A DNA stretch of 64,000 bases from Nymphaea colorata (taxonomy: Eukaryota > Streptophyta > Magnoliopsida > Nymphaeales > Nymphaeaceae): the NCBI RefSeq assembly GCF_008831285.2, contig NC_045143.1, positions 4,411,503 through 4,475,502 of the forward strand. Reading direction: 5' to 3'. The position numbers were made by a program, and so were the translations under genes. Under the pieces are notes generated by a model that was not told the origin of the DNA, did not search any database, and was given only the letters and a program-made list of their open reading frames with translations. Below, piece by piece: positions 1 to 17,300 of the stretch; position 1 is the stretch's first letter; each line of letters begins with the position of its first letter.

Positions 1-465
1 GTGGTTCCCCCAAAGCCCAAGATATACAGTTCGGTTTCAGATAAAGGTAACAGTGAGGAAATTGATGAGCCTGAACCTTTGCCAGAGCAGGATGAAAAGA
101 AAGAAGAAATCATCCCCCAGTTCAAGATTACTGAGGTCCATGTTGCTGGGCTAAAGACTGAGGTTGAGAAGAAAAAGGGATGGGGATGGGGATGGGGAAC
201 GGGAAAGCAGCAGCAAACTGGTTCACGATGGCTACTTGCGAGTGGGATGGGAAAAGCCAACAAAAATCCTTTTATGAAGTCAAAACCTGTTTCTAAGTCT
301 CTTCCACAGCATCAGACCACAACAGTGAAGCCGGGAGATACCTTATGGAGCATTTCATCTCGTGTTCATGGTACTGGAGCCAAATGGAAAGAGTTGGCAG
401 AATTAAATCCCCACATACGAAATCCAAATGTTATTTTTCCAAACGAGACAATTCGGTTAAGTTGA
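1..465 (+). CDS. PMIR1: PMI1-RELATED 1-like protein, C-terminal end (partial gene)
   Basis: This is the last coding exon of a gene whose 5' part lies outside the window. The reading frame is open from base 1, so the first codon is not a start; the stop is TGA at 463-465. The 154 residues carry features I recognise from plant PMI1-related proteins: the stretch EEIIPQFKITEVHVAGLK, a Gly/Trp-rich linker, the SGSRWLLASGMGK-type motif (here GSRWLLASGMGK), and a LysM-like tail with GDTLWSISSRVHGTGAKW and PHIRNPNVIFPNE. The family is known for an N-terminal NT-C2 domain (not visible here) and for roles in actin-dependent chloroplast and nuclear positioning; PMIR1 has been linked to nuclear movement. 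The WGWGWGWG run is encoded by a short GGGATG-type repeat at 179-200. Family assignment is from remembered motifs. The LysM-type end is seen directly, but whether it binds glycans is not known. Confidence 0.85.
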   Translation: MVPPKPKIYSSVSDKGNSEEIDEPEPLPEQDEKKEEIIPQFKITEVHVAGLKTEVEKKKGWGWGWGTGKQQQTGSRWLLASGMGKANKNPFMKSKPVSKSLPQHQTTTVKPGDTLWSISSRVHGTGAKWKELAELNPHIRNPNVIFPNETIRLS

Positions 466-2129
466 AGAACCTAGTTTTTCAGAGAACAGGTCTGATGTAA
501 TTATGGCTTGTTAGATGAATCAGCTTGTGTAAAGTAGCATAAGGGTTTGTGGTAAGGTTCAAAATTTTGGGCTTCTGAAGTTTGCTCCAAACGTGTCATG
601 AAGCATCATCATAATGATGTTTTATTCAGTACATATTTTGTCGTCTCCCGAGGAGTGTAGAGAGACTTGAGGTCTCTGAGGAAAAAAATAATGGTAAATA
701 TACCTCTTGCAGCATCTGCGTTTTTCTTTACCTGTATTCCAGGAAATGTTTGAATTCTTTTTGGAATGTATTTTTTGATAGTCAAATTCCTATAACCAGG
801 ATATATTGGAAATCTGAAATTGCTAGTTCATGTCACGCAGCGTGTGATGCAGAAGCTACAAGAACGTTTTTTATTGTTTCATTCATTTATTTTATTTAGG
901 TGCTTTGCCTAGTTAATATGGGTGCATGGAAAAAAAATATTTAGTTCTCTTGGAAGAAGGAAAAAAGGTTTTCACTGCCAAAACTATTGAAGAAGCCAAT
1001 TGCTGAAGTCACTGATTATGGGAGGACATCTTGTGCATAGTTCTGTTTGTGGTGGAAGAGTGGTCTAGGATAAAGAATGGTCTGAAACCATGTTAGACGT
1101 GATTGCTCCTCCAACCGTTAGCTAATACACATTTTTTGTATCTCAAGCTAAAACATGGTCCAGTTGAATGGTGTCATTATATTAAACTTTTCACTCGTGG
1201 TGTTGTGTTTGTCTATGGCCCAGGTGATATTCAGAAAGGGTCTAGGTTCCTTTTGTCGTAATTCATTATTTCCATGTATCCTTCATCAAATCGTCATCCC
1301 ATTTCTTGTATTTCAGAACCTGATCTGTTGGTCATGGAACCGTCTTAACTCCCATAGCCATTCTAAGTGATGATTGTGAGTTCTGAGATAAACATGGAAC
1401 ACTATTCGAGGCAAATCATTAATATCTTGATGAAATGAAACGTACCTGAATAATTCATCAAGGACGCCCACCCTTTATCTATGTGGAGTGGAATATTAGA
1501 GCTTTGCAGGCGTGTTTGAATTGCACAAAGGGTCTTCTTGTCATGGGATTATGGTCCCATTAGTGAAAGCCTTCCGCGTTTTGTTGACAATTGAGTACAT
1601 TTGTACAAGTCTCAATGTTACCTGGCTTTGTTCACACGCTGTTGTTCCATGTTTGCATTGTCTTTTTGTTCAATAAGCTTTGAGTTCAGGAGTATTGTTA
1701 ACCTTCTGCTTCTCCATGTTCTCATTGTCCTTTTGATAAAAAAGCTTTGCTGTGATTAGGAGTATGGTAACACACTTTTCCTGCTTTGACTGCCGTCGTG
1801 GAAAAAGGTAAGCAGAATGAACCCCATGGAAGCCATAATCTGCAGGTTTCATCAAGGTTGGAAACCTCATGGATGGTAATCTGGTTTTTTCCTTTTTTCC
1901 TTTTGCGTTTCTCTCCTCATTCATTACTTGGCCTATGCCCTTTGAATTCCTTGTTTCTCAAGGTGTTCCTGTTACGCTCTTTATTCACAGGCAGATGACT
2001 TTCAGATCTTGTAACCGTAAAACTGTGAAAAGAATGTCCTTGACACACTAGAACACTGCAAATAATATTGTAGTATGTTACGTTGCATTACTTTTATAAA
2101 GCCAACTTACTCAGATTGTCAATAATCAG
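466..2129. other. PMIR1 3' UTR and intergenic DNA
   Basis: No coding exon is recognisable here. The first few hundred bases after the stop are T-rich and probably include the PMIR1 3' UTR, but no single poly(A) signal stands out. The rest is unremarkable AT-rich DNA. Confidence 0.5.
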
Positions 2130-2830
2130 CAAGGGACAAGGTGGATATTCTTACGGTTCTGAGATGGATATTCCTTCAGAATCGTAATCTGGTCTACACG
2201 AATATGAGGAATAAGACTGCCTTCTCAGACACAGTTCATAGAACCAACAGCTCGAGAATTTTGGGAATTGTGGAGAATTATCTAAAGGTTTATTCGGGAA
2301 GTCAAGTTCTTAATCTGAACGTTAGATGGAGATTGAGAAATTGTTGGCTATCTTCCCCTAGAGGATGCGTCAAAATAAGCATCTGTAGTATTTACTCAAT
2401 TTAAAAAGAAAAAGGAATTTACAATAAGAAACTATGAAGCTATATTTTTGAGAGTAGGATGGGTCACTGTGGGGAGGAGATAAGAAGTGGTGTTCATGGG
2501 AGGAAATTTTGGGAAATTGTGATCCCAGTTGGAAGGTTTTAACTGAAGCCTCTAGCCTTGATCTAGTGATTAATGTATATACATCTCTAGATGGTTCACC
2601 CAATAGCAAAGGTGCTCGGCCAAACCTGCTACAGATTTTGTAAAAGCTTTCGACGATTATCTGTGAACTTTGTGAACGGATAGCTAACTTCTTAGCTAGT
2701 AATGCGCCAATTGCTTGAGACTTATTGGTGGAAAGATCCTCTGGATTGGAGGCTTTAGTAATTTTTTTGTATCTGTTATATCTATTTTTCATTTTCATCA
2801 ATAAAAACAGGTAGGATTCCAGCCAAGCCC
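2130..2830 (+). mobile_element. Possible LINE RNase H-domain relic
   Basis: Scattered reading frames resemble the C-terminal RNase H region of plant LINE reverse transcriptases. There is a W..P..G.VK block around 2340-2375 (translated LSSPRGCVK) and a block near 2668-2705 translated ERIANFLASNAP, similar to the usual REAN..AD.LA motif. Stops and frame changes lie between them. No target duplication or clear poly(A) tail was found. The assignment rests on two short motifs in the right order and spacing and is weak. Confidence 0.3.
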
Positions 2831-4062
2831 AGCTGGTCAATGGATAAATAAATGATGAGATGGGTTGTACTAGAGGTACTTAAAATGCAGCTGGTTCTCA
2901 TTGAGCAGCTATCTCAAATAGCGTGTTTATTCTGTGCAAAATTCTGACAACCTTCTTGACCAGCTTGTTTCCGGTGAAGATGATGTATATTGTAAAATTT
3001 CACCAAAAGGCTGATAATTTTTTGTCAGATCTAGATTGACGGATCTAAGTATGATGGGAGATTTGTGAGGCGTGTCTTTCACATGTTAAGATGATGGACG
3101 AGAAAAAAAACTAGTGGCATCAACAGGCCCAACAGGAAAAAGAAGTGTAGCATGTGATTCTTAAATTTGTAGTTGAAATGGTCATAGAAGTTGTAATGTT
3201 CCGTTATGAGCATGTTCGGCCAACAGCCGCATCTAAAGTGATTCTTGCCCTGATTTATGTAAAAAAATATAAAACTATAAAGAGAACGTTGGGTGAGCGA
3301 GAGCCGTCAGAAGAAGGGCCACCTTCCTGTTTCCCTCTTACTAAAGCTGTTTCGTCAACGAAGCTCTGTTTGAATGGATATTAGCTATTTGGTGAATCTT
3401 GAATCCTTGATAGTGAATGGGTTCTATTTTCAAAAAGATAATTATTTTTCTCTCCTTCCTCGTTTAGTCGTCAAACATCTAAAAAATTTTTGTAAACTAT
3501 TTCTAACGCATCCAACACACCTCATTTTAAGATTTTCTGAAATTCCCTCTCTTCCACCTTTTGTCAAGAAAATCTCCAAGCCAGGAGTGCGATCAAACAC
3601 TACATAAGAAAGATTTCATCCTCACCTGTCAAAGCTGATTTTTCTTTTTCAAAACAAGCCAAAGCGATGAAAAGAGAAACCAACAAAATAAGCCTTTTCG
3701 CCGGAAAAGTTTACCATTTTCGCGAGTTACTGGTTATCGTTATTTTTCTCTTCGGAAAATCGCACGTACGCACCCACGCTTGGCCTGGACAACAGCAGCG
3801 CCAACCCTCCAACGCCCACCGTCCTCTCTGAGATTGGACACTTCGACGTCTAGGATCGTTTTTTTTTTTAGGGAGAGAAAAGGAAAGGCGATGTGTGAGG
3901 TACGCAACCTGCAGGCTGTGTGGCGGTCCGATCGAACGAGTCGGTGGACTGGTTTCCCGGCGGCGGCGGTACCGAGGCTTCTCTTTTGCTCGTTGCTTTG
4001 CGGTGGGCCTGCGCATCAGAATTTCCGGAATTGCAGGTGCCCGCCAGAAATTGGCCTGCAGC
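2831..4062. other. Intergenic DNA and SINA-like gene promoter/5' leader
   Basis: AT-rich intergenic DNA without a recognisable gene up to about 3700. From about 3750 the GC content rises. This GC-rich stretch, up to the ATG at 4063, probably contains the promoter and 5' UTR of the SINA-like gene. An upstream ATG at 3891 opens a different frame that runs past 4063, so it could act as an upstream ORF if it is transcribed. Confidence 0.45.
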
Positions 4063-6647
4063 ATGGCGAAGTTCTCGGTAGGCGACGAGGAGGAAGCAGG
4101 CCCCAGCACGAACGACGGCGTTGATGATATTCCCGATAGGAAACGTCGAAGGACCGGGGAAACATCTGCTGATGGTGAGGAATGCGGCGACGTTAAGGAT
4201 GCTGGTGGTGGAGATGCCGATAAAATTGCAGAACGTGGTGAAGGAAGGGGGGCCAATAGGCTCATCTCCGTCGCCATAGACCCTGACCTTCTCGATTGCC
4301 CCATTTGTATGGAGCCGTTGGCTCCACCCATTTACCAGGTGAGCAGTCTTCTTCTTCTTGTGGTTGTCTAAGCGCCCTTGTTTCTTCCGTTGGTGTGTTG
4401 CCTCTCTCAGTGCAGTGGCAACTCTTTCTGGAATTCAATTAAAGTATTTGTGGTCTTTAATTGATGCTAGTTAAGCTTTTACGTTTGAAGAATAAGGAAA
4501 AAATGGTACTTCGGACTTGGTTTTTATATAACCTGAACGGGAGTTTTTTTCTGCCTGGAATCGCTTATGCACTTCACAGGAATTTGGTCTCAGGTGACCG
4601 TAGTCATAATTATGTTGGGGTTGTGGCAGAGCTTGTTTTTGTGGTAGTTGCTGGCAAATTTTCTCAAAGAGACAAATTACTAGTGAACGTCCAGTTGGTA
4701 CATGGACAACAGAGAAGGTTCTGGTTTTTTGTTCCAGAGAAGCTTCTGATTATTTGTTCCAGATCACTTGAGATTACTTACCTGCTGTTTCTTTATCTCA
4801 TATGAAAATTTTTTAATTTGTTATTGGTATTTGTATAAAAATATGAGAAAATGTTTCTGTTTCCAGATGTATTTTGTGCTTGTCATGCATTGGTTGTTCG
4901 AACTAGTACAGTCAGCAAGAAACATAGACTTTAAGGACGATACGTTTGTTATGCTATGTGCTTTGTTTTAAAATTGATCCTTCAGCCTGAAATTTATGGT
5001 GAATTGCACATTATCTCTCAACGATCACCAATTTGAAATGGTACTTGGCATGTGAAGAACATTGGCTTATCACTTATGCACACAAACAGATGCAGATGAC
5101 ATGTACACCTCCATAGCACAAAGAGATCTGTTTGAAGCCACTTCTTCCGAAAACTGAAGTGCACTGTCAGATCATAAAGCCTCTAAAGATTATACATACT
5201 CCATTTGATGAACCTACTGCCTTGAGTTAGGACAAGCCCATCAAAGCCTAGCAGGTCGCCAGAACATAATTTGTGTGCTCTCTTGATCTGATTATCACGT
5301 CCAGGTAAGTCATAAGGGAATTTTCCAGCATTACTTCCATATTTTCCGAGTTTTACAAATTGGCAATATCCTTGCTTTAGTATTACACTGGGTAATATGT
5401 GATATTCCAAGCACCAGTATGTGTAAACACTGAAAGTAATAAGATGCTGGACGGCAACGGTTTCCTTAGAAGTATCTGAATAATCTGGTATTTCTGTCTG
5501 AAGAGCATTTGTATGCCACCTTAGGGGATGGCTCTGTTATATGATCAGTTGATCATTTTTGTGGTCTGAAGACAAGATTTGAATACGTATAGACAAAATA
5601 ACTTGCATTCAAGATCTATAAGCTTGAACGTGAAGTATTTATAAGATCTTTTAAGATATTTTGAATGAGGAAAATCCTTAGGGTATCAAGATCATGCAAG
5701 GAGGTTATGCTTTAGTGATGGAGCCAGAAATTTCTGGGTAAGGGTCAGTAATAGTTTAAATTTCAAACTTTAACAGACACTTATAAAAATTAAGGAGGTA
5801 GCCCTGTATAAATAAGACAATTTCTGTGGCTGGTGTAAGCAATGGTCCACTCAGCCCACACCTGACTCTGCTACTGTTTTGTCTCAATGGCACATTGCCT
5901 GTCAACATGCAGTGACTGCTTTCAATACAGTCCTTTTTCCATCTACTCTTAAATTCTTCTTGCTTAGCTAGATCTGCTGTGCAGTGTTGGAATGGGCATA
6001 TCACCTGCTCCTCGTGCTGCTTGAAGCTCAAGAAGAAATGTCACACTTGCTTTGAGGTTATCGGTCTCCACCGCTGTCTCGCCATGGAGAAAGTTGTTGA
6101 ATCAATTAAAATTAATTGTTGCTATGCACGCTTTGGATGTTTGAAGTCCATAAGTTATGCAGATAAAACAAAGCACGAGGATTCATGTATTTATGCACCC
6201 TACGTTTGCCCTATTTGGAACTGCACTTTTTGTGGTACCTCTGAACAGATCTGTTTTCATTTCATGAGTGTTCACTCAGTTTCTACAAGATGTTTCAGAT
6301 ACAACCACAGTTTCACTTTCACAATGGATAAAACGGAGGAGTGCCTTGTCCTTCATGGGGACGATGGACTCCTCTTTCTTGTCAATAACAGAATAGATCT
6401 CTTGGGAAATGCTGTGGCAGTGGCCTTAATCAGTCCAAGCTGCCCAAGACGTGATTTTGCATATGACTTGATTGTTCGGTGCAGAGAGAGAAGCCTTAGG
6501 CTACAGTCGTTTACAAGGAGAGTAAAACAAGCACCGGATCTTCCATCCCAGGATTTTCTCCTTATCCCTCATGATGCTTATTTGTGCGATGGACAACTCA
6601 AGTTGGAGATTTGTATATATAGTATACCAAAGGAGCCCAGTGAGTGA
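4063..6647 (+). CDS. SINA-like RING-type E3 ubiquitin ligase
   Basis: Two exons, 4063-4338 and 5985-6647, are separated by a 1646-base GT-AG intron in phase 0, giving 312 aa. Residues 1-70 are an acidic, low-complexity N terminus with a basic RKRRR patch at about 26-30. A C3HC4 RING follows at 79-114: Cys79, Cys82, Cys93, His97, Cys100, Cys103, Cys111 and Cys114. The intron falls between Gln92 and Cys93, inside the RING. A SINA/Siah zinc finger follows (CCYARFGC, then H and C ligands, ending HFMSVH), then a divergent TRAF-like substrate-binding region. This order is that of plant SINA-like E3 ligases, which transfer ubiquitin to target proteins, probably as dimers. The start at 4063 is the first in-frame ATG and has good context (GCAGCATGGCG). 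The substrate is unknown. The stop TGA is at 6645-6647. Confidence 0.88.
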
Positions 6648-8160
6648 TGCAAAATTGCAAATCGAAGACAGCACCCTGGTTTTCTGTTATGTTTGAGGTT
6701 TCATCTTCGATCTATGGTTGGGGTTCTTTCCATTCTGTAAGATATGTTGTAACTAGTTGTCTGTACATGTCGTATGGTGAAAGTGACTACCGACTCTTTT
6801 TCTGCCGTTTAGATAAAATTACGTTTTATCCTTAAGATGTCAGTTGTACTGGGAGTGGATATCCTTTTGGTGTTTGTGTATGTTCTGCCATCAGAAAATC
6901 GAGGGCCTTGGACTGCAGTGCGTTTATGGGAAGCATGAGCCATGAAGCAGCTGGACAACCTTAATTCTTTTCTTTCATTGCCCATTTGCCTATTGAACTT
7001 CTTCTTGTACAAAATTTTCATCTCCAGTTATGATGACGTTCGGTGATGTAAATCAGATGAACTAGTCGTTGCTCCATTTTCCGCCCTACTGATTATCACC
7101 GTGTAAATGGGTCATCTATGTTTTCGAACTCGAGGGGTCTCTTTTTGATTATTGACTTGGAGTAGCCTGATGGATACTTGGTGGATGCTCTCAATTTTCT
7201 TGCATAATTTACATTCTGTTCTACTAATCTTTTGTATACTTCACTATCTTGAGTGATGTTTCAGACGATCTAGGTCTCTGTTTTGCTTTTTTTCTCAACT
7301 AGTTTTTTCTGTCTTTATCACGAATCTGGACTTTTATCATTCACAAGTGAAGCATGTGATTTTGCAAGTGCAGAAAGCCACATAGCATTAATTTTCGGCA
7401 AAAGTGTGATCCTTTGGCCAATATTCAGGCGGAATCCGTGATCTCTCAGTGGTTTCTGGACATGTCACGATTGTTTTCAAGCTTATTGCAGTTCCGGACC
7501 ATAGATGCTTTCGGGACTTGATTGTCCAATCAAGAATAGTGCAACAACCGATACTCAAGTCATCAATCCAATGGTTTTCAAGTGTGCTGAGGGAAGGGGA
7601 AGAAAGCAACTCAATAATAGAATAAATTGCAAACTGATTTGTTTTTAGTTGTGGGTTTGCCATGAAACGAGGCTTCTGATCTTTTCTGTTCAGAACAAAA
7701 AGCCACCAATTTAATTTGTAGGTTGAAGTGAAATATGGCTATAGGAGCTGGATGCAACTCGATCTGTAGAAAGTGTTTCCCTGTTCACGTTTCGTTTTTC
7801 TCTTTTCCTTTGTCCTGAATGGCCAATTTTGAGGTTCGGTGAACCTCAGAACTTCATTTCGTATGGCAACGTGTATCGGGCTTCGTCTTTTAAAAAACAA
7901 AGCTCTCGACGAACCTGTAAGCTGAAAATGAACAAATAACTTTTCACCTGTTTGTACTTGTTAACTCAAACGGGGAGGTGACAAAAGCAAGCTCAGTAGT
8001 CTTCCGTCGCAAATGCTGAAAGTCTGAGAGGTCGGCCTGGTAGGGACCGACTCTTCTTCCTGAATCTTTTTCCGCAAGAAAATAAGAGTTGTTGGACATT
8101 TTTTTCATGTTGTCAAAAATGCCTCCTTGCAGAAGTGAATATTGGTTTTATCCTTCACCT
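6648..8160. other. SINA-like 3' UTR and intergenic DNA
   Basis: This holds the 3' flank of the SINA-like gene and AT-rich DNA. No conserved coding sequence was recognised in either strand. The open frame at 7388-7663 on the minus strand matches nothing I know. Confidence 0.45.
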
Positions 8161-9203
8161 CTTTAGGACTGCGGCCCTTTTTCTTCCAAGACCTTTGTGG
8201 CGTTCTTTCTTGAAGGCTGAGAGTCGGCAGCTTCCGTTTCCACTTCAACTTTCTCCAAGTCATTCAAAACATTGAATCTAACTTGACTTTCAGCATTCGT
8301 CCTGGCAGCAGCCTGCCTCCTCTTAGGCGTTTTGACGAGAGGCCAGGCATTGGTCTCTTCAAAACGCTGCCATTTTCACAAGCCTTTACAGCTTCGCAGG
8401 GCCCGTCACAATGAGCCGTAGATCCTCATCGTCTACAAAACTTGACTTTTGTCTCGTATTGAATGCTCTGTGCAGGGACCTTACCTCCTTCGACTTCTAG
8501 TTCAGTTTCCGACACAGGCTGAAGTCCAAGAGCAGCGTCGATCTTTCATCTGCCTCCACGAAAGTTGCTAATCGATGATATGAGAATTGGCGTTGGAAGC
8601 CCTCGGCCTCCACATTTCCGCAGGCAAATCGGAAAGTCTGATCCAGATTCCGACTTTGGTTGGTGCTTTCGATTTCATTGGCATAACGGGGTACCATTTT
8701 TCTGTGATCAAGAGCCTACCTCTGGTATGCCATCGTTCAGGCGACGTGATCCGCTTGACGTCATCCTCTGAGGTTGTCCGGATCAAGAACAACCCCCTGC
8801 CTAATCTAACATCTGGACCTGGACGATGGTTCCTTAAGGACATGAAAACATAAGAGCAGCCCAATCGTCCTTTTCCCAGTGCCACCCGCCAGAGTTGCTG
8901 TGGTGCTGAACTTGAAAGGTTTGCACATTATTTAGTAGGAAAATCTTGGCACTCTTCCCGTTTACTTCTTTCTGCTCCAGTGGAGGGATTTCCTCCTCTT
9001 TTAATCCCGTTTCTCCCATCCATAATAGAGACCCAAGTCCGGATCTCTCCAGCAGGGAATCCTGCGCTCCTGTGTTCAGGCCATCGTCCGCCAGTTCCAG
9101 CATCATCTCCTCCCTCCGGCCCTCACTCCCACTTCCTTCTCGCCACCCACCACGCTTCCTTGGGGGCCGCTGGCACCCCAGTGGCCGCTCCCCTTGACGC
9201 CAT
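8161..9203 (-). mobile_element. Decayed LINE ORF1 (DUF4283 domain)
   Basis: Read on the minus strand, an ATG at 9203 opens a Gly/Arg-rich stretch. A DUF4283-type core follows at about 8590-8830: GLFLIRTTSEDDVKRI, then W..RGRLLI..KW, then VGIWIRLSDLPAEMW. Farther on, near 8200-8350, the frame reads K.PKRRQAA and RFNVLNDLEKVE, like the C-terminal end of plant LINE ORF1 proteins. The pieces lie in different frames with stops between them, so the copy is dead. A CCHC zinc knuckle usually lies between the two parts; I could not see one. No ORF2 reverse transcriptase follows, so this is a truncated or rearranged insertion. DUF4283 proteins also occur in other plant retroelements, but the order of motifs favours a LINE. 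Confidence 0.72.
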
Positions 9204-10696
9204 TGCAAAAGTCCTCTTCTAAAACCCTAGGGAAGCTTCTCACTCGGCAAAACTCTAGCTTCTCTCTATCCCATGATCCCATCTAATTGTATTGTTGGCA
9301 TTTCGATCAAGTGTTCCTTATGTTGACACGTTAAGCTATTCAAATTCACTTGTATTGAGAATTCTCAACACAGTTTAGCTACAATGACAAAACCAGTACG
9401 TCAAATTTAACAAGCTTCCATGCAAACTCGAAGTTTGCCACATATTAAACCAGCCTCCCCGGATCCTTCTTATGCAAGACGATACGTCAAAAACAGATAA
9501 GCTATGTTAATGATTATACAATTAATCAGATAGGTTATGTTAATGATTATATAATGATTATATAATAAATCCTGTAACTAGGATTTATATCCATTATCAG
9601 ATTTTCCGAAGAGACGCATTGTTGTATGCAGGAAAAATGGGGACTGCCCAGCAGATTTGAGGATTATCGCCACAGCTCATCATGCACGCCGGCCGCAGTC
9701 AAGGACCATGTTATACCAACCCACTCTGGTTGCGTGTGCAGCGGTAGCCGTCTGATTGGTGATTCCGAATAGGCCTTGTATCCACTTAAACGTGACAATA
9801 ATGGGTGTCGAATCTTACGATCCTTTCTTCGGTTTGAAGGAATTAAATTGCGCGTCCAAGACATTGATGCCTAACGTCAGCAACATTAACACAATAAACC
9901 CACTACACCCACAACTAATAAAATTGAAAAATGAATCAAAAGGAATCCATCCCGAATATCAAGTCCATCACAACCGCGAATTCTGCAAAGGTGCAAACTG
10001 AAGCTGAACAAGGACAAATCTTGGAAAATTTAGAGAAGGCGGTCCAACTTTACAGGTGAGATACAGTGTGTTCTTTGTTCTCACAATTCGCATGCAATAT
10101 CTTCCGCAAGATCTTAGGCACAAGTATAATAATTCAATCCATACGTCAACGCTTTTGTAGATCCAAAAGCACAAGTCTAGGATGCCTTGTGTGCTTCTGT
10201 TGCCTGTTTCGTGTGTGCATGTTCTCGTGCATGTTTGCATACGTGCGTGTAGATCACAAAGCATCCAGCTAAAGAATAGTCCAAAGAGGCAGGTGCAGGA
10301 AGTAATGAGCTTCCTCATTTCTGGTCGGCGTGCAAAAACAAGATTGAGATCCTGTGCAACAAAAAGACTCACAACCAGTCTACCGATTTGAGTAAGCAGC
10401 AAAGAAATCTGGCCTCCAATCCATTAGAAGCCGGCAGACCAACAAACTCTCGTAAGCCCGCCTCTCGTGCTTCAAGGGAACCCCTGTTATTGCTGCTATC
10501 TTTTAAAAATACACGACAATGAAACAACAAAGCCTTTCCAAAGTGTTTCTGATGGCAACAGCAACCACGTAACACTGTCAGCAGAGCATGACCCCAAAAC
10601 AAAAGAATGATCTCCACTTAGCAAAACTCTCCTTTTCTAAGACAAATCTGCAGAAAGGCAGTAGAAAATGAGCACTGCAGAGTACAAGAGATACGA
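9204..10696. other. Intergenic DNA and PP2A 3' flank
   Basis: No gene recognised. A short near-repeat of TAGGTTATGTTAATGATTAT-like sequence lies at 9497-9570. The part next to 10697 is the 3' UTR side of the minus-strand PP2A gene. No LINE ORF2 or other transposase was found. Confidence 0.4.
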
Positions 10697-16876
<6,180 letters not shown>

Positions 16877-17300
16877 CTTTTTACGGGCCAATCGCTCCGC
16901 CGCCGACTGTCGTTCCCGAAGAGAAACGTCTTCAGAGGGAGAGACAAAAACAAAAAGCAAACGGATTTCTCCTAGGAACCGAATCTGAGGCAAACGGATC
17001 GAGTCAAGTACGCTCTTCTCCTTCCGACGCAGCTGCTGCTTCTTCCTCTTTCCTCTTCTTCTATTCCGCCCGTTTCGTCGCCTGATATTTCTTCAGCGGC
17101 TAGGGCTTCGGGCCATCACCCGTGAAGACGGAACCGGAGGAGCGATCGCAAGGGCTCTGGATCTGAATCGGAGAAGGAGAACAACCGTACCTTTTGGAAG
17201 TTGCGCGTCTCTTCCTTCTTCTCTTGCTCGGCCTCCCTATTAGGATCTTCTTCTAGCTAGAGAGTCTCGCTCTCTCTCTCCTCCTCTGGAAGAGAGAAGG
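16877..17300 (-). promoter_or_regulatory. PP2A 5' leader and promoter region with possible leader intron
   Basis: This is the GC-richer block upstream of the PP2A start, with GA-rich runs on the minus strand at about 17264-17295, as is common in plant leaders. A donor-like AAAAG|GTACGG at 17190 and an acceptor-like TTTGCCTCAG ending at 16985 suggest a 5' UTR intron. This is inferred from splice-site appearance only. Confidence 0.4.

Noticed and set aside
3895-4062. In-frame upstream extension of the SINA-like protein
   Set aside because: The extension starts at GTG, not ATG. The first in-frame ATG is 4063, which has good context.
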